Below, in pieces: positions 1 to 8,086 of a stretch of 55,437 nucleotides of DNA (position 1 is the first letter of the stretch; each line of letters begins with the position of its first letter). This DNA comes from Oscillatoria sp. HE19RPO (GTDB lineage Bacteria > Cyanobacteriota > Cyanobacteriia > Cyanobacteriales > Laspinemataceae). The notes under the pieces are model-generated. The model did not search any database. It was given only the letters and a program-made list of their open reading frames with translations, and was not told where the DNA came from. The stretch is from contig NZ_JAMXOT010000182.1 of the NCBI RefSeq assembly GCF_024220515.1, positions 1 through 55,437 on the forward strand. The letters run 5' to 3'. The translations under genes were made by a program, and so were the position numbers.

Positions 1-324
1 CGGAAGTCCTCCCATAAATATTTGGGTTGATTTGACCTTGAATTTATGGATCTGATCCAAGGAAGGTGAACTGTTCAGGATGAGCAGATATCTTCTAAAA
101 AATTTCACTAAAAATAACCAGTCCCCTGGGAAGAAATCAGCCCGAACTATAAACAAGGGAAAAACTTGAGTTGCCAGTCATCCTAAAGGTGGTATGATGG
201 GTTGCAGTAGCCGTTGCCATTTCAACAAAGCAGATGTCCAAACGTCACATTTGCCCGAATCGAAATGCTATCCTACTTGAGTTCTAAAGTCCCTAAGCGA
301 ATCTGATAACTTAACTAAATCCTT
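1..324. other. Non-coding stretch upstream of coaD
   Basis: I see no convincing coding region, tRNA or repeat here. No clear sigma70-type promoter stands out, so the coaD promoter, if it lies here, cannot be placed from sequence alone. Confidence 0.4.
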
Positions 325-873
325 GTGATTGCAATTTATCCGGGCAGCTTTGATCCCATTACCCTAGGTCACCTTGACATCATAGAGCGAGGGTGTAAGC
401 TGTTTGACCAGGTGATTGTAGCGGTGGTGATTAATCCCAATAAAACTCCACTGTTTACCGTGCAAGAGCGTTTAGAGCAGATTCGCCTTGCGACCCCCCA
501 TTTGTCTAATTTAGAAATAGACTGTTTTGAGGGCTTGACGGTGAACTATGCCAGAATTCGAGGGGCGAGTGTCCTGTTAAGGGGACTGCGAGTGCTCTCG
601 GACTTTGAGCTAGAACTCCAAATGGCTCATACTAACAAAACCCTAGCCACTGAAATCGAGACCGTTTTTTTAGCAACTTCCAACGAATACAGCTTTTTAA
701 GCAGTAGTGTAGTAAAGGAAGTTGCCCGATTTGGCGGCTCCATCGATCACCTTGTTCCCCAGCACGTTGCGCTTGATATCTACCGATGTTACGCCAAGAC
801 ACAGCCCGGATTGACCCAGACGACAGATCGAGTCTCCCAGAAGAATCTCCCGAGCCAGAGCAGGGACTCCTAG
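325..873 (+). CDS. coaD: Phosphopantetheine adenylyltransferase
   Basis: CoaD transfers an AMP group from ATP to 4'-phosphopantetheine, the penultimate step of coenzyme A synthesis in the cytosol. The N-terminus carries the nucleotidyltransferase signature [14 protein letters not shown] (the T-x-GH motif binds ATP). Near residue 125 [12 protein letters not shown] corresponds to the CoaD ISSS-type motif. Translation starts at a GTG codon placed exactly where the family begins. The family is usually about 160 residues. This protein has 182, because the reading frame continues through an 88-base overlap with the next gene, so the last 20 or so residues are probably not functional. The overlap implies translational coupling with the downstream coiled-coil gene. 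Confidence 0.95.
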   Translation: MIAIYPGSFDPITLGHLDIIERGCKLFDQVIVAVVINPNKTPLFTVQERLEQIRLATPHLSNLEIDCFEGLTVNYARIRGASVLLRGLRVLSDFELELQMAHTNKTLATEIETVFLATSNEYSFLSSSVVKEVARFGGSIDHLVPQHVALDIYRCYAKTQPGLTQTTDRVSQKNLPSQSRDS

Positions 874-1418
874 ATATCCAGAGGGAACTAAACCGACTGG
901 AGGAGATGATTCTCGAAAGTCCGCGCATCCCGTTTACGGGAAGGACCCTGGTGGATGAGGAGCAGTTGCTAGAGCAGCTCGATCTCTTGCGGCTGAATTT
1001 ACCTGCTGCCTTTGAGGAAGTAGAGGAAATCATCCGCCACAAGGACGAAATCATTGTCCAAGCCGAACAATATGCCCAGGAAATTTTGGAAGCTGCCGAG
1101 CAAAGGGCGGCCCAAATTCTCGATGAAATGGGGATTGTCCGACAGGCAAAGTTAGAATCAGACCATCTGCGCCAACAGGTTCAGCTTGATTGCGAATCCG
1201 CCCAGGAACAGACCATTTCGGAAATCGAACGGTTGCGACGGCAAGCGATGGAGGAGCTAGAGGAGATGAGGTCCCGGGCGATCGCTGAAGCGGAGGCGAT
1301 CGAAAAAGGGGCGGATGATTATGCCGATCGCGTCCTCTACAACCTGGAAAGTCAACTCTCAGAAATGTTGCGCGTCGTTCGTAACGGCAGATCCCAACTC
1401 GACCCCGAATCTAAGTAA
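786..1418 (+). CDS. Coiled-coil protein, DivIVA-like
   Basis: This 210-residue acidic protein is almost entirely predicted coiled coil. The stretch from about residue 60 to 200 is rich in Glu, Gln, Arg and Ala with heptad-like spacing (for example [20 protein letters not shown]). That is the composition of DivIVA-like or ATP-synthase-b-like proteins commonly found beside coaD in cyanobacteria. There is no signal peptide or membrane segment. The ATG at 786 lies inside coaD. The next in-frame ATG is at about 906, shortly after the coaD stop, and would give a shorter protein that still holds the coiled coil. A role in cell shape or division is inferred only from the DivIVA resemblance. Confidence 0.75.
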   Translation: MLRQDTARIDPDDRSSLPEESPEPEQGLLDIQRELNRLEEMILESPRIPFTGRTLVDEEQLLEQLDLLRLNLPAAFEEVEEIIRHKDEIIVQAEQYAQEILEAAEQRAAQILDEMGIVRQAKLESDHLRQQVQLDCESAQEQTISEIERLRRQAMEELEEMRSRAIAEAEAIEKGADDYADRVLYNLESQLSEMLRVVRNGRSQLDPESK

Positions 1419-1578
1419 ACCCCTCCCCCTCATCCCAGCCCTACCCCTGGACGAAAGTTGAGGTCCTTGACCTCTTGTGAACTGAATACCCGGGTCCCAG
1501 CCCCCGCCCGGGGGACTGACGCCCCTCACCCAGCGGTTTTTTGCCCTTCAACGCTGTCATTTTTTATCCTTTCCCTGC

Positions 1579-3033
1579 ATGGTTTCGGAAAAGTTTCGCC
1601 GCCAATTACGCACAGAGGCTCGTTCATGGACGATGGAGGGCTTGATTTCCGAGGATCACTATCAAGAATTGTCCCGTCGCTATGGGTTTGAAACCCTCGA
1701 TCGCCCGAATCTGACTCGGTTTATTGCCATCCTGGTGGGGTTGGGCGCAATGCTGATCAGTAGCGGGGCGATCGCCCTCGTCCAAGCCAATTGGGATGTC
1801 TGGTCCCGGGAACTCAAAACCGGCGTCCTCGTGGGAGTCTTCATCGCCGTGAATCTGTGCGCCTTCTATTTGTGGGGCGACCCCCTCGGGCGATCGCATC
1901 GCTTCCTTCGATGGCAAACTCGCACCGGCCACGGATTATTCTTTCTAAGTTCCCTCCTCCTCGGCTTAAACATCAGCTTAATTGGGGAAATTTTCCTCAT
2001 GAGTCCGTCTTGGGGAGAATTTTGGTTAATTTGGGGATTGGCGGTCCTGGTCATGGCCTACAGCTTGCGTTTGACCGGCTGTGGAATTTTAGCCACTCTA
2101 TTAATTGGGGTAGGATACTGGCCCGGTTTAGCTCAGGTGTATCAGGGAGAAGGATTGTTTTGGATCCGGACTGTGGTCCTCCATCTGCCCTTAATTTCCG
2201 CCTTCCTGTTAGTGCCCCTGGCATACTGGTGCCGATCGCCCTGGATTTTTGGATTGGCAACCTTGGTCCTGATTCAGTCGGTACAAGTCAATCTGATTGT
2301 GGGGTTTAGTCTGCTGAATGTGCCGAATCATTGGATGCTGGCGATCGCCTATGCCCTACCCCCGGCCCTCCTGTGGAGTTATGATGATAAACCCTGGCAA
2401 GTCACCTCCCTATTTGAGGGCGGCGAAGAACTCCCCCGATTTAGACCCGTCGCCCGCACCTTTGCCCTAATCTTTCTCGCCCTCTCGTTTTATGTCATCT
2501 CCTTTCATTGGTTTTGGTCCTCAGCTTCCCCCCTCGCGCCCTGGGACCCGACCATTGCTGAAATTCCCCTTCAACAAGGGTTTGCCTACCTCCTCGATGT
2601 GCTAATCGTCCTCGGAAGTTGGTTGGCCTTAGCGTGGCATTTTGGCAGCCCTCGGGATACTTTCCGGCGTTTTTCATCCCCCGATGCTTACTTGAATCAT
2701 GCGATCGGCCTCATGATTGCGATCGCCACAGGGATGCTGTTCTGGCATTTTGGCATCCAACCTTTACCCCTGCTGGGTCCTTTACTTTTTAACATCCTGC
2801 TCTTTTTGTTAGCATACGGATTGATGCGTCAGGGTCTCACCCAAGGCGATCGGCGGATTTTTTGGTGGGGTACGCTATTATTAACCTTACAAATTCTCAC
2901 CCGAGTCCTAGAGTATGAAACCGGATTAGTCTTGAAATCCATCGTCTTTGTTCTCTTTGGAATGGCTACCATTGCCATTGGCCTCGCCGTCGGCAGTCGG
3001 ATTAAACCTATTGAACCGGAAGACTTGATTTGA
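1579..3033 (+). CDS. DUF2157 multi-spanning membrane protein
   Basis: This 484-residue protein has a soluble N-terminus (residues 1-45, ending YGFETLDRPN) followed by about a dozen hydrophobic segments, the layout of the DUF2157 family. The N-terminal segment with W-x5-L and a DHYQELSRRYG-like helix is the DUF2157 domain itself. The ATG at 1579 fits that domain's usual start. The following gene encodes a GDYXXLXY-type protein, the usual partner of DUF2157/DUF4401 membrane proteins, though 267 bases carrying a repeat separate them. The biochemical function is unknown. It is an inner-membrane protein by composition. Confidence 0.85.
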   Translation: MVSEKFRRQLRTEARSWTMEGLISEDHYQELSRRYGFETLDRPNLTRFIAILVGLGAMLISSGAIALVQANWDVWSRELKTGVLVGVFIAVNLCAFYLWGDPLGRSHRFLRWQTRTGHGLFFLSSLLLGLNISLIGEIFLMSPSWGEFWLIWGLAVLVMAYSLRLTGCGILATLLIGVGYWPGLAQVYQGEGLFWIRTVVLHLPLISAFLLVPLAYWCRSPWIFGLATLVLIQSVQVNLIVGFSLLNVPNHWMLAIAYALPPALLWSYDDKPWQVTSLFEGGEELPRFRPVARTFALIFLALSFYVISFHWFWSSASPLAPWDPTIAEIPLQQGFAYLLDVLIVLGSWLALAWHFGSPRDTFRRFSSPDAYLNHAIGLMIAIATGMLFWHFGIQPLPLLGPLLFNILLFLLAYGLMRQGLTQGDRRIFWWGTLLLTLQILTRVLEYETGLVLKSIVFVLFGMATIAIGLAVGSRIKPIEPEDLI

Positions 3034-3060
3034 GCATGAATTGCCCGCTTTGAAAAGAGA

Positions 3061-3105
3061 CCTAACCCCCCAGCCCCCTTCCCTCTGAGGGAAGGGGGAG
3101 AAAGA
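3061..3105. repeat. Dispersed palindromic repeat, copy 1
   Basis: A C-rich lead (CCTAACCCCCCAGC) runs into a near-perfect palindrome: CCCCCTTCCCTC at 3074-3085 and its complement at 3087-3098. The same unit recurs at 4651-4692 with 11-bp arms. Such extragenic palindromes are common in cyanobacterial genomes. This one could also act as a terminator for the DUF2157 gene, although no T run follows directly. Confidence 0.7.
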
Positions 3106-3300
3106 GATTTATTCTCCTCTCCAGCAATCAAAAAAATTCCTTATTCTCCCTCTCCTTTTAGGGGAGGGCCACCGGAGAGGTCAGACTGGTTTTTAGGCAA
3201 AATTGAGATACTCCCATTTTGGATTTAAAATCAACATTCTTTCGTCAATTATAATTTCCCCCTGACCCCGAAATGATGAAGCGGGGGATTCTTCTAAATT

Positions 3301-3996
3301 ATGCAAAACGAGCAGCCTTCTTTTCTAAAAAAAATCAAACCCAGCTTAGTGGTGGGTCGATTTTTAATTCCTCTGTTCATTCAAACTGCTGCCATGCTGA
3401 CCGGGGCATTTTTTGCCGTTCATACCGAAGGAAATGGGAAATTAGTCACCTTAGAAACTGAACCTGTTAATTTGAGTAAATTTATTAGGAATTCTTCCAA
3501 TCAGGTTAGTTATAACATTTCCAGCTTCAAAAAATTAGAAGAAGTTCCCGGATGGGAAGAACTGCCGGGAACTCCTGTGCCTTGTCCCAAGAATAACCAA
3601 CCCCGAAATCGGAAGAAAAATCAGTGTAACCCCAACGCCAAATTGTTAGACCCCGATTTGACCCTCTATGTCATTTTGGAACCGCCGACAACGGAAGAAA
3701 CCGGGGAAGTGCCAACGCCTTGGGTCGCGGTGGGGTTAAGTGGCGATCGCCCGATGGAATTAGGGGAAAAGCAAGTGATGATTAAGGGGAAATCCTCAGA
3801 AGACTTGGTGGAGTATGAGGGAGAAAAATTTTACCTCATGCGATCGCAACGGGAGGAAATTTTGCAAACCTTAGATTTGACCGACCAGGAGGAACAACTC
3901 GAACCCTTAATGATCCAGCTCAAAGTGAATCCGCGAGGAAAGGCCGTCCCGGTGAATTTGTGGATCGGCGATCGCAACTATTCGCTCTCAAATTGA
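3301..3996 (+). CDS. GDYXXLXY-family membrane-anchored protein
   Basis: This 231-residue protein has one N-terminal membrane anchor (about residues 15-42) preceded by basic residues, then an extracytoplasmic domain. The anchor, a Val-Thr-Leu-Glu-Thr-Glu-Pro-Val segment and the position of the next motif match GDYXXLXY proteins, usually encoded beside DUF2157 or DUF4401 genes. Where the family has R-GDY-x-x-L-x-Y the sequence reads RNSSNQVSYNIS, so only the final Y-x-I-S part survives. A Lys/Asn/Pro-rich insert at about residues 92-116 also departs from the family as I know it. Function is unknown. The family call rests on context and the partial motif. Confidence 0.6.
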   Translation: MQNEQPSFLKKIKPSLVVGRFLIPLFIQTAAMLTGAFFAVHTEGNGKLVTLETEPVNLSKFIRNSSNQVSYNISSFKKLEEVPGWEELPGTPVPCPKNNQPRNRKKNQCNPNAKLLDPDLTLYVILEPPTTEETGEVPTPWVAVGLSGDRPMELGEKQVMIKGKSSEDLVEYEGEKFYLMRSQREEILQTLDLTDQEEQLEPLMIQLKVNPRGKAVPVNLWIGDRNYSLSN

Positions 3997-4027
3997 ATCA
4001 AAGCAGTAACCGTTAAGCCGTAGCATA

Positions 4028-4555
4028 ATGAAGAGTTTAGCCCAGTTGATTGTCACCAGTCTCAGCCTGTTTTTATTGGGTTGTGCACCTTCGGGGTTAC
4101 CCCCCTCTGCCACCGCCCAACCCCAGGGGGAGAGCGTGTCTTTCTCACCAAGAGTCCAAATAGAGAGGGGACAAGATTTGCCCATTACCGCACAAGCAAC
4201 CATCGGCGACCAAATCATTGAATTGGAAGTGGCAACCACGCCACAACAACAGGCGATCGGCCTGATGCACCGAAGTGAGATTGCGCCCAATCGGGGGATG
4301 TTGTTTCCCTTTAATCCCCCCAGACCCGTCACCTTTTGGATGAAAAACGTCGAGATTAACCTGGATATGATATTTTTGCGGGATGGAGAAGTCCTGGCGA
4401 TCGCAGCCGATGTTCCCCCCTGTACCACCGACCCCTGTCCCTTCTACGGACCGCCCAATACCCCGGTTGAGTATGTGCTGGAACTGGGGGGAGGACGCGC
4501 TGCGGAACTGGGGATACAAGTGGGCGATCAAATTGCGATCGACTTTTTTGAGTAA
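4028..4555 (+). CDS. DUF192 lipoprotein
   Basis: A lipoprotein signal peptide opens the protein: basic start, hydrophobic core, lipobox LLGC with the lipidated Cys near residue 19. After a Pro/Ser-rich linker, the DUF192 domain fills residues 58-175. Hallmarks are TTPQQQAIGLMHR, NRGMLFPF, the FWMKNV segment with the family's Trp-Met-x-Asn, and a C-terminal ELGIQVGDQI. DUF192 proteins are small beta-barrel-like domains found exported or lipid-anchored in bacteria; no enzymatic activity is established that I know of. The length (175 residues) is normal for an exported member. Confidence 0.88.
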   Translation: MKSLAQLIVTSLSLFLLGCAPSGLPPSATAQPQGESVSFSPRVQIERGQDLPITAQATIGDQIIELEVATTPQQQAIGLMHRSEIAPNRGMLFPFNPPRPVTFWMKNVEINLDMIFLRDGEVLAIAADVPPCTTDPCPFYGPPNTPVEYVLELGGGRAAELGIQVGDQIAIDFFE

Positions 4556-4650
4556 ACATTCGGGAGGGGACAAGGCGGTGTCATCCCCTGGTTATTCCAA
4601 TTCCTAGAGAGGCGATCGGGCTTTTCAGGGGTAGGGGATAAACCGTGGGA

Positions 4651-4692
4651 CCTAACCCCCCAACCCCCTTCCCTGCGAGGGAAGGGGGAGAA
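4651..4692. repeat. Dispersed palindromic repeat, copy 2
   Basis: Same unit as at 3061-3105: CCTAACCCCCCAACC, then CCCCCTTCCCT (4664-4674) and its complement AGGGAAGGGGG separated by GCG. The palindrome lies between the DUF192 gene and the DUF433 gene and may act as an insulator or terminator. Confidence 0.7.
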
Positions 4693-4749
4693 GAGGAGGA
4701 AAGGACTTTTTAGGTTAATCTTTCGGACTTGATATTAGGAGCAACAGAA

Positions 4750-5031
4750 ATGGTTAAAGCAACAGAAAATCGTTATATTGTCAGAGATGATGAAATCTTG
4801 GGGGGCGAACCCATTATCAAAGGCACTCGCACCCCAGTTAGAGCCATTGTGGAAACCTGGCGCATGGGAGTTCTGCCGGAAGAAATTCCCATCGGAATGC
4901 CCCATCTAACCCTAGCCCAGGTCTTTGATGCCTTGAGCTACTACAGCGACAACCAGGAAGAGATTCACCAGTATATTGAGCGCAATCGCATCCCCGATGA
5001 ATTAATCGATCCATTGGTGAAAGGGCTATGA
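4750..5031 (+). CDS. DUF433 antitoxin
   Basis: This 93-residue DUF433 protein has the family signature GGEPIIKGTRTPV followed by an HTH-like segment (LPEEIPIGMPHLTLAQVFDALSYY). DUF433 proteins are the presumed antitoxins of DUF5615 PIN-like toxins and probably bind DNA to repress their own operon. I chose the ATG at 4750 over an upstream TTG in the same frame because AGGAG lies 8 bases before it and because the family starts near this Met. The last four bases (ATGA) overlap the toxin gene, the usual arrangement of a coupled toxin-antitoxin pair. Confidence 0.88.
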   Translation: MVKATENRYIVRDDEILGGEPIIKGTRTPVRAIVETWRMGVLPEEIPIGMPHLTLAQVFDALSYYSDNQEEIHQYIERNRIPDELIDPLVKGL

Positions 5032-5375
5032 CTGATGTATTTATCCGTCTCTATCTGGATGAAGATGTGAACGTCCTGGTGGCAGACTTGCTCAAAGTCA
5101 AAGGGTTTGATGTCATAACGGCGCGGGACGCGGGAACCCTTCACAGTAGTGATCCTGAACAACTTGCCTATGCCGTAAGTCAACAGAGGGTGTTACTCAC
5201 CCATAACCGAGTTGATTTTGAGGAACTCGCCCAGGCATATTTTTCCTCTGAACAAATTCACTATGGGATGATTTTTGCCGTGCGCCGTCCACCTCCACAA
5301 ATCGTCCAGCGACTTCTAGTAATTTTGAACGAAGTTACAGCCGATGAAATGGAAAATCAAGTGCGATATATCTAA
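5028..5375 (+). CDS. DUF5615 PIN-like toxin
   Basis: This 115-residue protein matches DUF5615, a PIN-like putative ribonuclease and toxin. The acidic LDEDVN near the N-terminus, TARDAGT at about 33-39, and LLTHNRVDFEELA (about 56-69) are the conserved positions expected to bind the metal. It starts inside the stop of the DUF433 gene (ATGA overlap), so the two are translated together. The toxin would be held inactive by the DUF433 partner. The frame is intact, without truncation. Confidence 0.88.
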   Translation: MTDVFIRLYLDEDVNVLVADLLKVKGFDVITARDAGTLHSSDPEQLAYAVSQQRVLLTHNRVDFEELAQAYFSSEQIHYGMIFAVRRPPPQIVQRLLVILNEVTADEMENQVRYI

Positions 5376-5387
5376 GAGGAAAATATC

Positions 5388-5642
5388 ATGCAGAGCATTC
5401 ACTTGAAAACCACCGTAGGAGCGGATGGGGTGTTGCGAGTCCCGTTGCCACCGGAATATCAAAATCAGGAATTGGAGGCCATTGTGATCTGGGAACTTTT
5501 GCCCAAAAGCGAGTTAGCAAACCCCCCAAACCCATCAGAATGGCAACCCGGATTCTTTGATGAAGTTGTCGGCGGTTGGGTGGGGGAACCCCTAGGGAGA
5601 GAAGACCAGGGAGACTCCGAAATAAGGGAGAAATTGTTTTGA
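5388..5642 (+). CDS. Orphan VapB-like antitoxin
   Basis: This 84-residue protein resembles the VapB-type antitoxin at 15349-15570. Both open M-Q-x-I-x-x-K-T-x-V-x-A-(D/E)-G, continue with a valine-rich strand ending in P, and have a variable acidic tail with a G/D-x-F segment. Unlike that gene it has no PIN toxin after its stop, only a terminator-like hairpin and then the queD relic. A good Shine-Dalgarno (AGAGGA) precedes the ATG. It follows the DUF5615 toxin by 12 bases, so it is probably cotranscribed with that pair and may have been left behind when its toxin was lost. The function is inferred from this internal similarity only. Confidence 0.6.
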   Translation: MQSIHLKTTVGADGVLRVPLPPEYQNQELEAIVIWELLPKSELANPPNPSEWQPGFFDEVVGGWVGEPLGREDQGDSEIREKLF

Positions 5643-5683
5643 CTGACCTGCTCAATTATAGAAAATAGAACGTTAATAACCAA

Positions 5684-5714
5684 GGGATTGGATGAAAATC
5701 CAATCCCAAGTTTT
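5684..5714 (+). terminator. Strong hairpin after the orphan antitoxin
   Basis: A perfect 10-bp stem with a GAAA tetraloop (GGGATTGGAT at 5684-5693, complement at 5698-5707) is followed by AAGTTTTA. The stem, stable tetraloop and short T run suggest a Rho-independent terminator for the toxin-antitoxin transcript. The T run is short, so the strength is uncertain. Confidence 0.6.
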
Positions 5715-5831
5715 ATAGAGACCCAGAATACTTACTCTCAATCATTCTCTGGGAAGTCGGTAGCCCAATTCGAGAATGAGAAGAAGCGCTTCATATCAGG
5801 GCTGAGTCCGGTGATATTTTTGTTAAAGCCT

Positions 5832-6114
5832 GGATTATAATTAAAGTTTGGTTCAACCGCCGCTGATGGGGTTCTTATGCTCTCCGAATCGGGTAGGGTT
5901 GCGATCGCAGGAGGGAAATATCATCCCTTCATGACAAGTTCCAACACTCATCGGACTCCTGCCCCCACGAACGCATCAGCGCTGAGGTCACAACCCTACC
6001 CTGGGCAAAACGGGACCTCAACAAAGCCGGATGAACTCCCTGGGTCTTCAATGAGGTCATGCCAAAGGAATCTGAGACCACCGTAGAGAGTATCGCCCAG
6101 TCCATGTACTGCTG
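5832..6114 (+). pseudogene. Decayed queD relic with conserved leader
   Basis: This region aligns with the intact queD locus at 28356-28839 in both leader and coding part. The leader shares GGATTATAAT, then AAAGTTTGGTTCAACCGC, a central TTCTTA, CCGAATCG and GGGTTGCGATCGCA, ending in an AGGAGGGAAA-like ribosome binding site. The first half of the coding region is missing. From 5945 a QueD-like frame resumes (HSSDSCPHE, then TLPWAKRDLNKAG), meets an in-frame TGA, and continues (FNEVMPKESETTVESIAQ) to a second stop at 6112-6114. The matching parts of the intact QueD read HSSEYCPHE, TLRWAKRDVTKGG and LNDVMPPEYETTAEMIAK. The divergence is too great for a recent copy. It is either an old duplication or a remnant of another queD allele. 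Confidence 0.82.
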
Positions 6115-6372
6115 ATCAAACTCTGGACTGGGCGAGGGACAGCTACACCCCTTAATCTTCCGCCAAAGTTAATTTTTTTAATTCACTGATCTGGGAAGCG
6201 GCAAAATCTGCAACAATACAAATATGGGTAATGAGAACGGTATGATTGTCGCGATCGCAGGCTAACCCAGTAGCTCTGGGCTGGAGCTTGAGTTGGAGTA
6301 ATCTGACTGGCATCCAATCGGACATAAAATCAAGACCCACTGCTCACTCACCGGCGATCGCCCGTAGCAGCA
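6115..6372. other. Short intergenic stretch at the island's left edge
   Basis: No supported gene lies here. It contains two HIP1 octamers and a small hairpin (CCCAG/CTGGG at about 6267-6281). It presumably carries the promoter of the forward operon that follows, but I cannot place -35 and -10 elements with confidence. Confidence 0.35.
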
Positions 6373-8067
6373 ATGGCAAATTACCAACAGTGGAATCAGG
6401 CAATAGCATCCTACTTTACCAGTGGCATCCCCTGGGGAACAAGAGTTTACCTCAGTGTAGACGATGACATCCTTGCTCGCATTGGTGGCGAATTTGGTTT
6501 AGAGCTAAATGCAGACAACTGGAGCGATGATTTTCTATTGGCGGTTAGAAAGAAAGTTTTTTTTGAGGAACGAATAAATTTGCAGGGTATGGGCGGATGT
6601 GATGCGAAAGATTATCCCCCAGGTGTTGGCTTTTTAGCAACAACGGTTCTAGCCGCTTATCAAATGGCTGATGATGAAGAAATAAACGACACCAATTACT
6701 TCCAACGATTAAAACAAATTTTTAGGATAACTACAGAAAGTGGTCGTCCCCCGGGGCTAAAAAATGGCACGGAAGAACCTTTGTGGCAAGAGTGGAATCG
6801 ATGGTTGATGCACCAAGGATTTCTGCCTTCCGCAAAACCGGGAACTGCCAGACGAGATAAATATATTAACTATCCAATCTCTCAATCCTTGCTACGCTGT
6901 GCAGATCAAGACAGATTGCGCCGTTTATTTAACGAGAAACAGTGGAAAAAAGATTGGGATGGGATGACGTTATTAGCAAATATTCGGCAAGAAGCATCCA
7001 GATTTTCTCAACATCTTAAACAGTTGCTTGAAGATAGACAACGTTATGAAGCCATTGCCGAAGCCATTCACGAAGTTTACCAGCAATGGTTAGAGTATCC
7101 AGAAATATCTGTCACAATCCGAAACCGAGAAGCCCGCACTCGCAGTCGCTATCTCCTTGCTGGACTGTACCGGACAGAAGATCCATTTTTTGGGGAAATT
7201 GATTACTGTATTTACCCCAAACAACAACGGGGACGGCAATTGGCATCGATTTCTGTTCACCAAGGGGATAAGTGTCAGCCTTTGCGAGAGGAACGCCCCG
7301 GATGGTATTTTCCCTTGGAGTCTCCCCTGAATGCCAATGAATTGGATCGGGGTGCGAGGTACGAAATTACAGACAACCCTAATCTCGATCGCCTAATTTT
7401 ACCCCAACGGGATTTCTGGATCCTAATTCCTGACCCCGATAATCCAGATGCGGGGGTTTATGCTTCTTGGGGAACCCCAGCACTCGGGACAGCTTTTATA
7501 TTGCTATGTAAGCAGGAATTGCTATCTGACTTGCAGCGTTTACGAGACGAACGGTTAATCGAATGGAGTGGCGAACCCATATCACCCTTTGATAATTCAG
7601 ACTGGGTAGAACTAGACCAGTGTATGGTCATTTCTCAAGCTTGGGATGCTGTATTTATTAAAAATTCAGAACTGAAAGATGCGTTGCAACCTATAGTGCG
7701 ATTATCTATGAGTTTATCCGGTGGGTTACGAGTGCCTCAACAGAATGCTTGGTTAGAAGAATATCCGCCCGAAATTACCGTGTTTGGCTTTGCTCCTTCG
7801 ACTGATTTAAAAGCAACTCGCATACATGATCATCATGAAATATATTCAGCAACAGTCAAAACCAACCACAAAATTTCAATTAAGTTTCCTGGTACAGGGG
7901 ACTATATGATAGAGGCAATGGCTGGACGTGCTTCAACTGAAAGATTTCTCAGAATTTTGCCTTGGAGTGAGTTGGCGATCGCCTCCCCCCAACGGCTTGA
8001 ACAGTTACCGCTCGCTTCTGAGTATCGGATTTGCGGGAGCATCATTGAAAAATTTTCTGAAACCTGA
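6373..8067 (+). CDS. Unrecognised protein, first gene of the helicase operon
   Basis: This 564-residue soluble protein matches no family I can name. It has no signal peptide or membrane segment. The middle (about 200-260) is helical and charged; the second half alternates short strands and turns (for example GDYMIEAMAGRAS near the end) and could hold beta-sandwich domains. It starts an operon: the next gene begins 19 bases after its stop and the large DUF1998 helicase follows. In Druantia-type loci the DruE helicase is likewise preceded by one to four proteins of unknown fold, so a partner or substrate-recognition role is plausible. The ribosome binding site is weak; the ATG at 6373 is the first in frame after the HIP1-containing upstream stretch. 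Confidence 0.75.
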   Translation: MANYQQWNQAIASYFTSGIPWGTRVYLSVDDDILARIGGEFGLELNADNWSDDFLLAVRKKVFFEERINLQGMGGCDAKDYPPGVGFLATTVLAAYQMADDEEINDTNYFQRLKQIFRITTESGRPPGLKNGTEEPLWQEWNRWLMHQGFLPSAKPGTARRDKYINYPISQSLLRCADQDRLRRLFNEKQWKKDWDGMTLLANIRQEASRFSQHLKQLLEDRQRYEAIAEAIHEVYQQWLEYPEISVTIRNREARTRSRYLLAGLYRTEDPFFGEIDYCIYPKQQRGRQLASISVHQGDKCQPLREERPGWYFPLESPLNANELDRGARYEITDNPNLDRLILPQRDFWILIPDPDNPDAGVYASWGTPALGTAFILLCKQELLSDLQRLRDERLIEWSGEPISPFDNSDWVELDQCMVISQAWDAVFIKNSELKDALQPIVRLSMSLSGGLRVPQQNAWLEEYPPEITVFGFAPSTDLKATRIHDHHEIYSATVKTNHKISIKFPGTGDYMIEAMAGRASTERFLRILPWSELAIASPQRLEQLPLASEYRICGSIIEKFSET

Positions 8068-8086
8068 GCAATCAAGGGGGTGCTAA

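Noticed and set aside
6152-6340. 62-codon reverse frame beside the queD relic
   Set aside because: No family, no ribosome site and composition of non-coding sequence.
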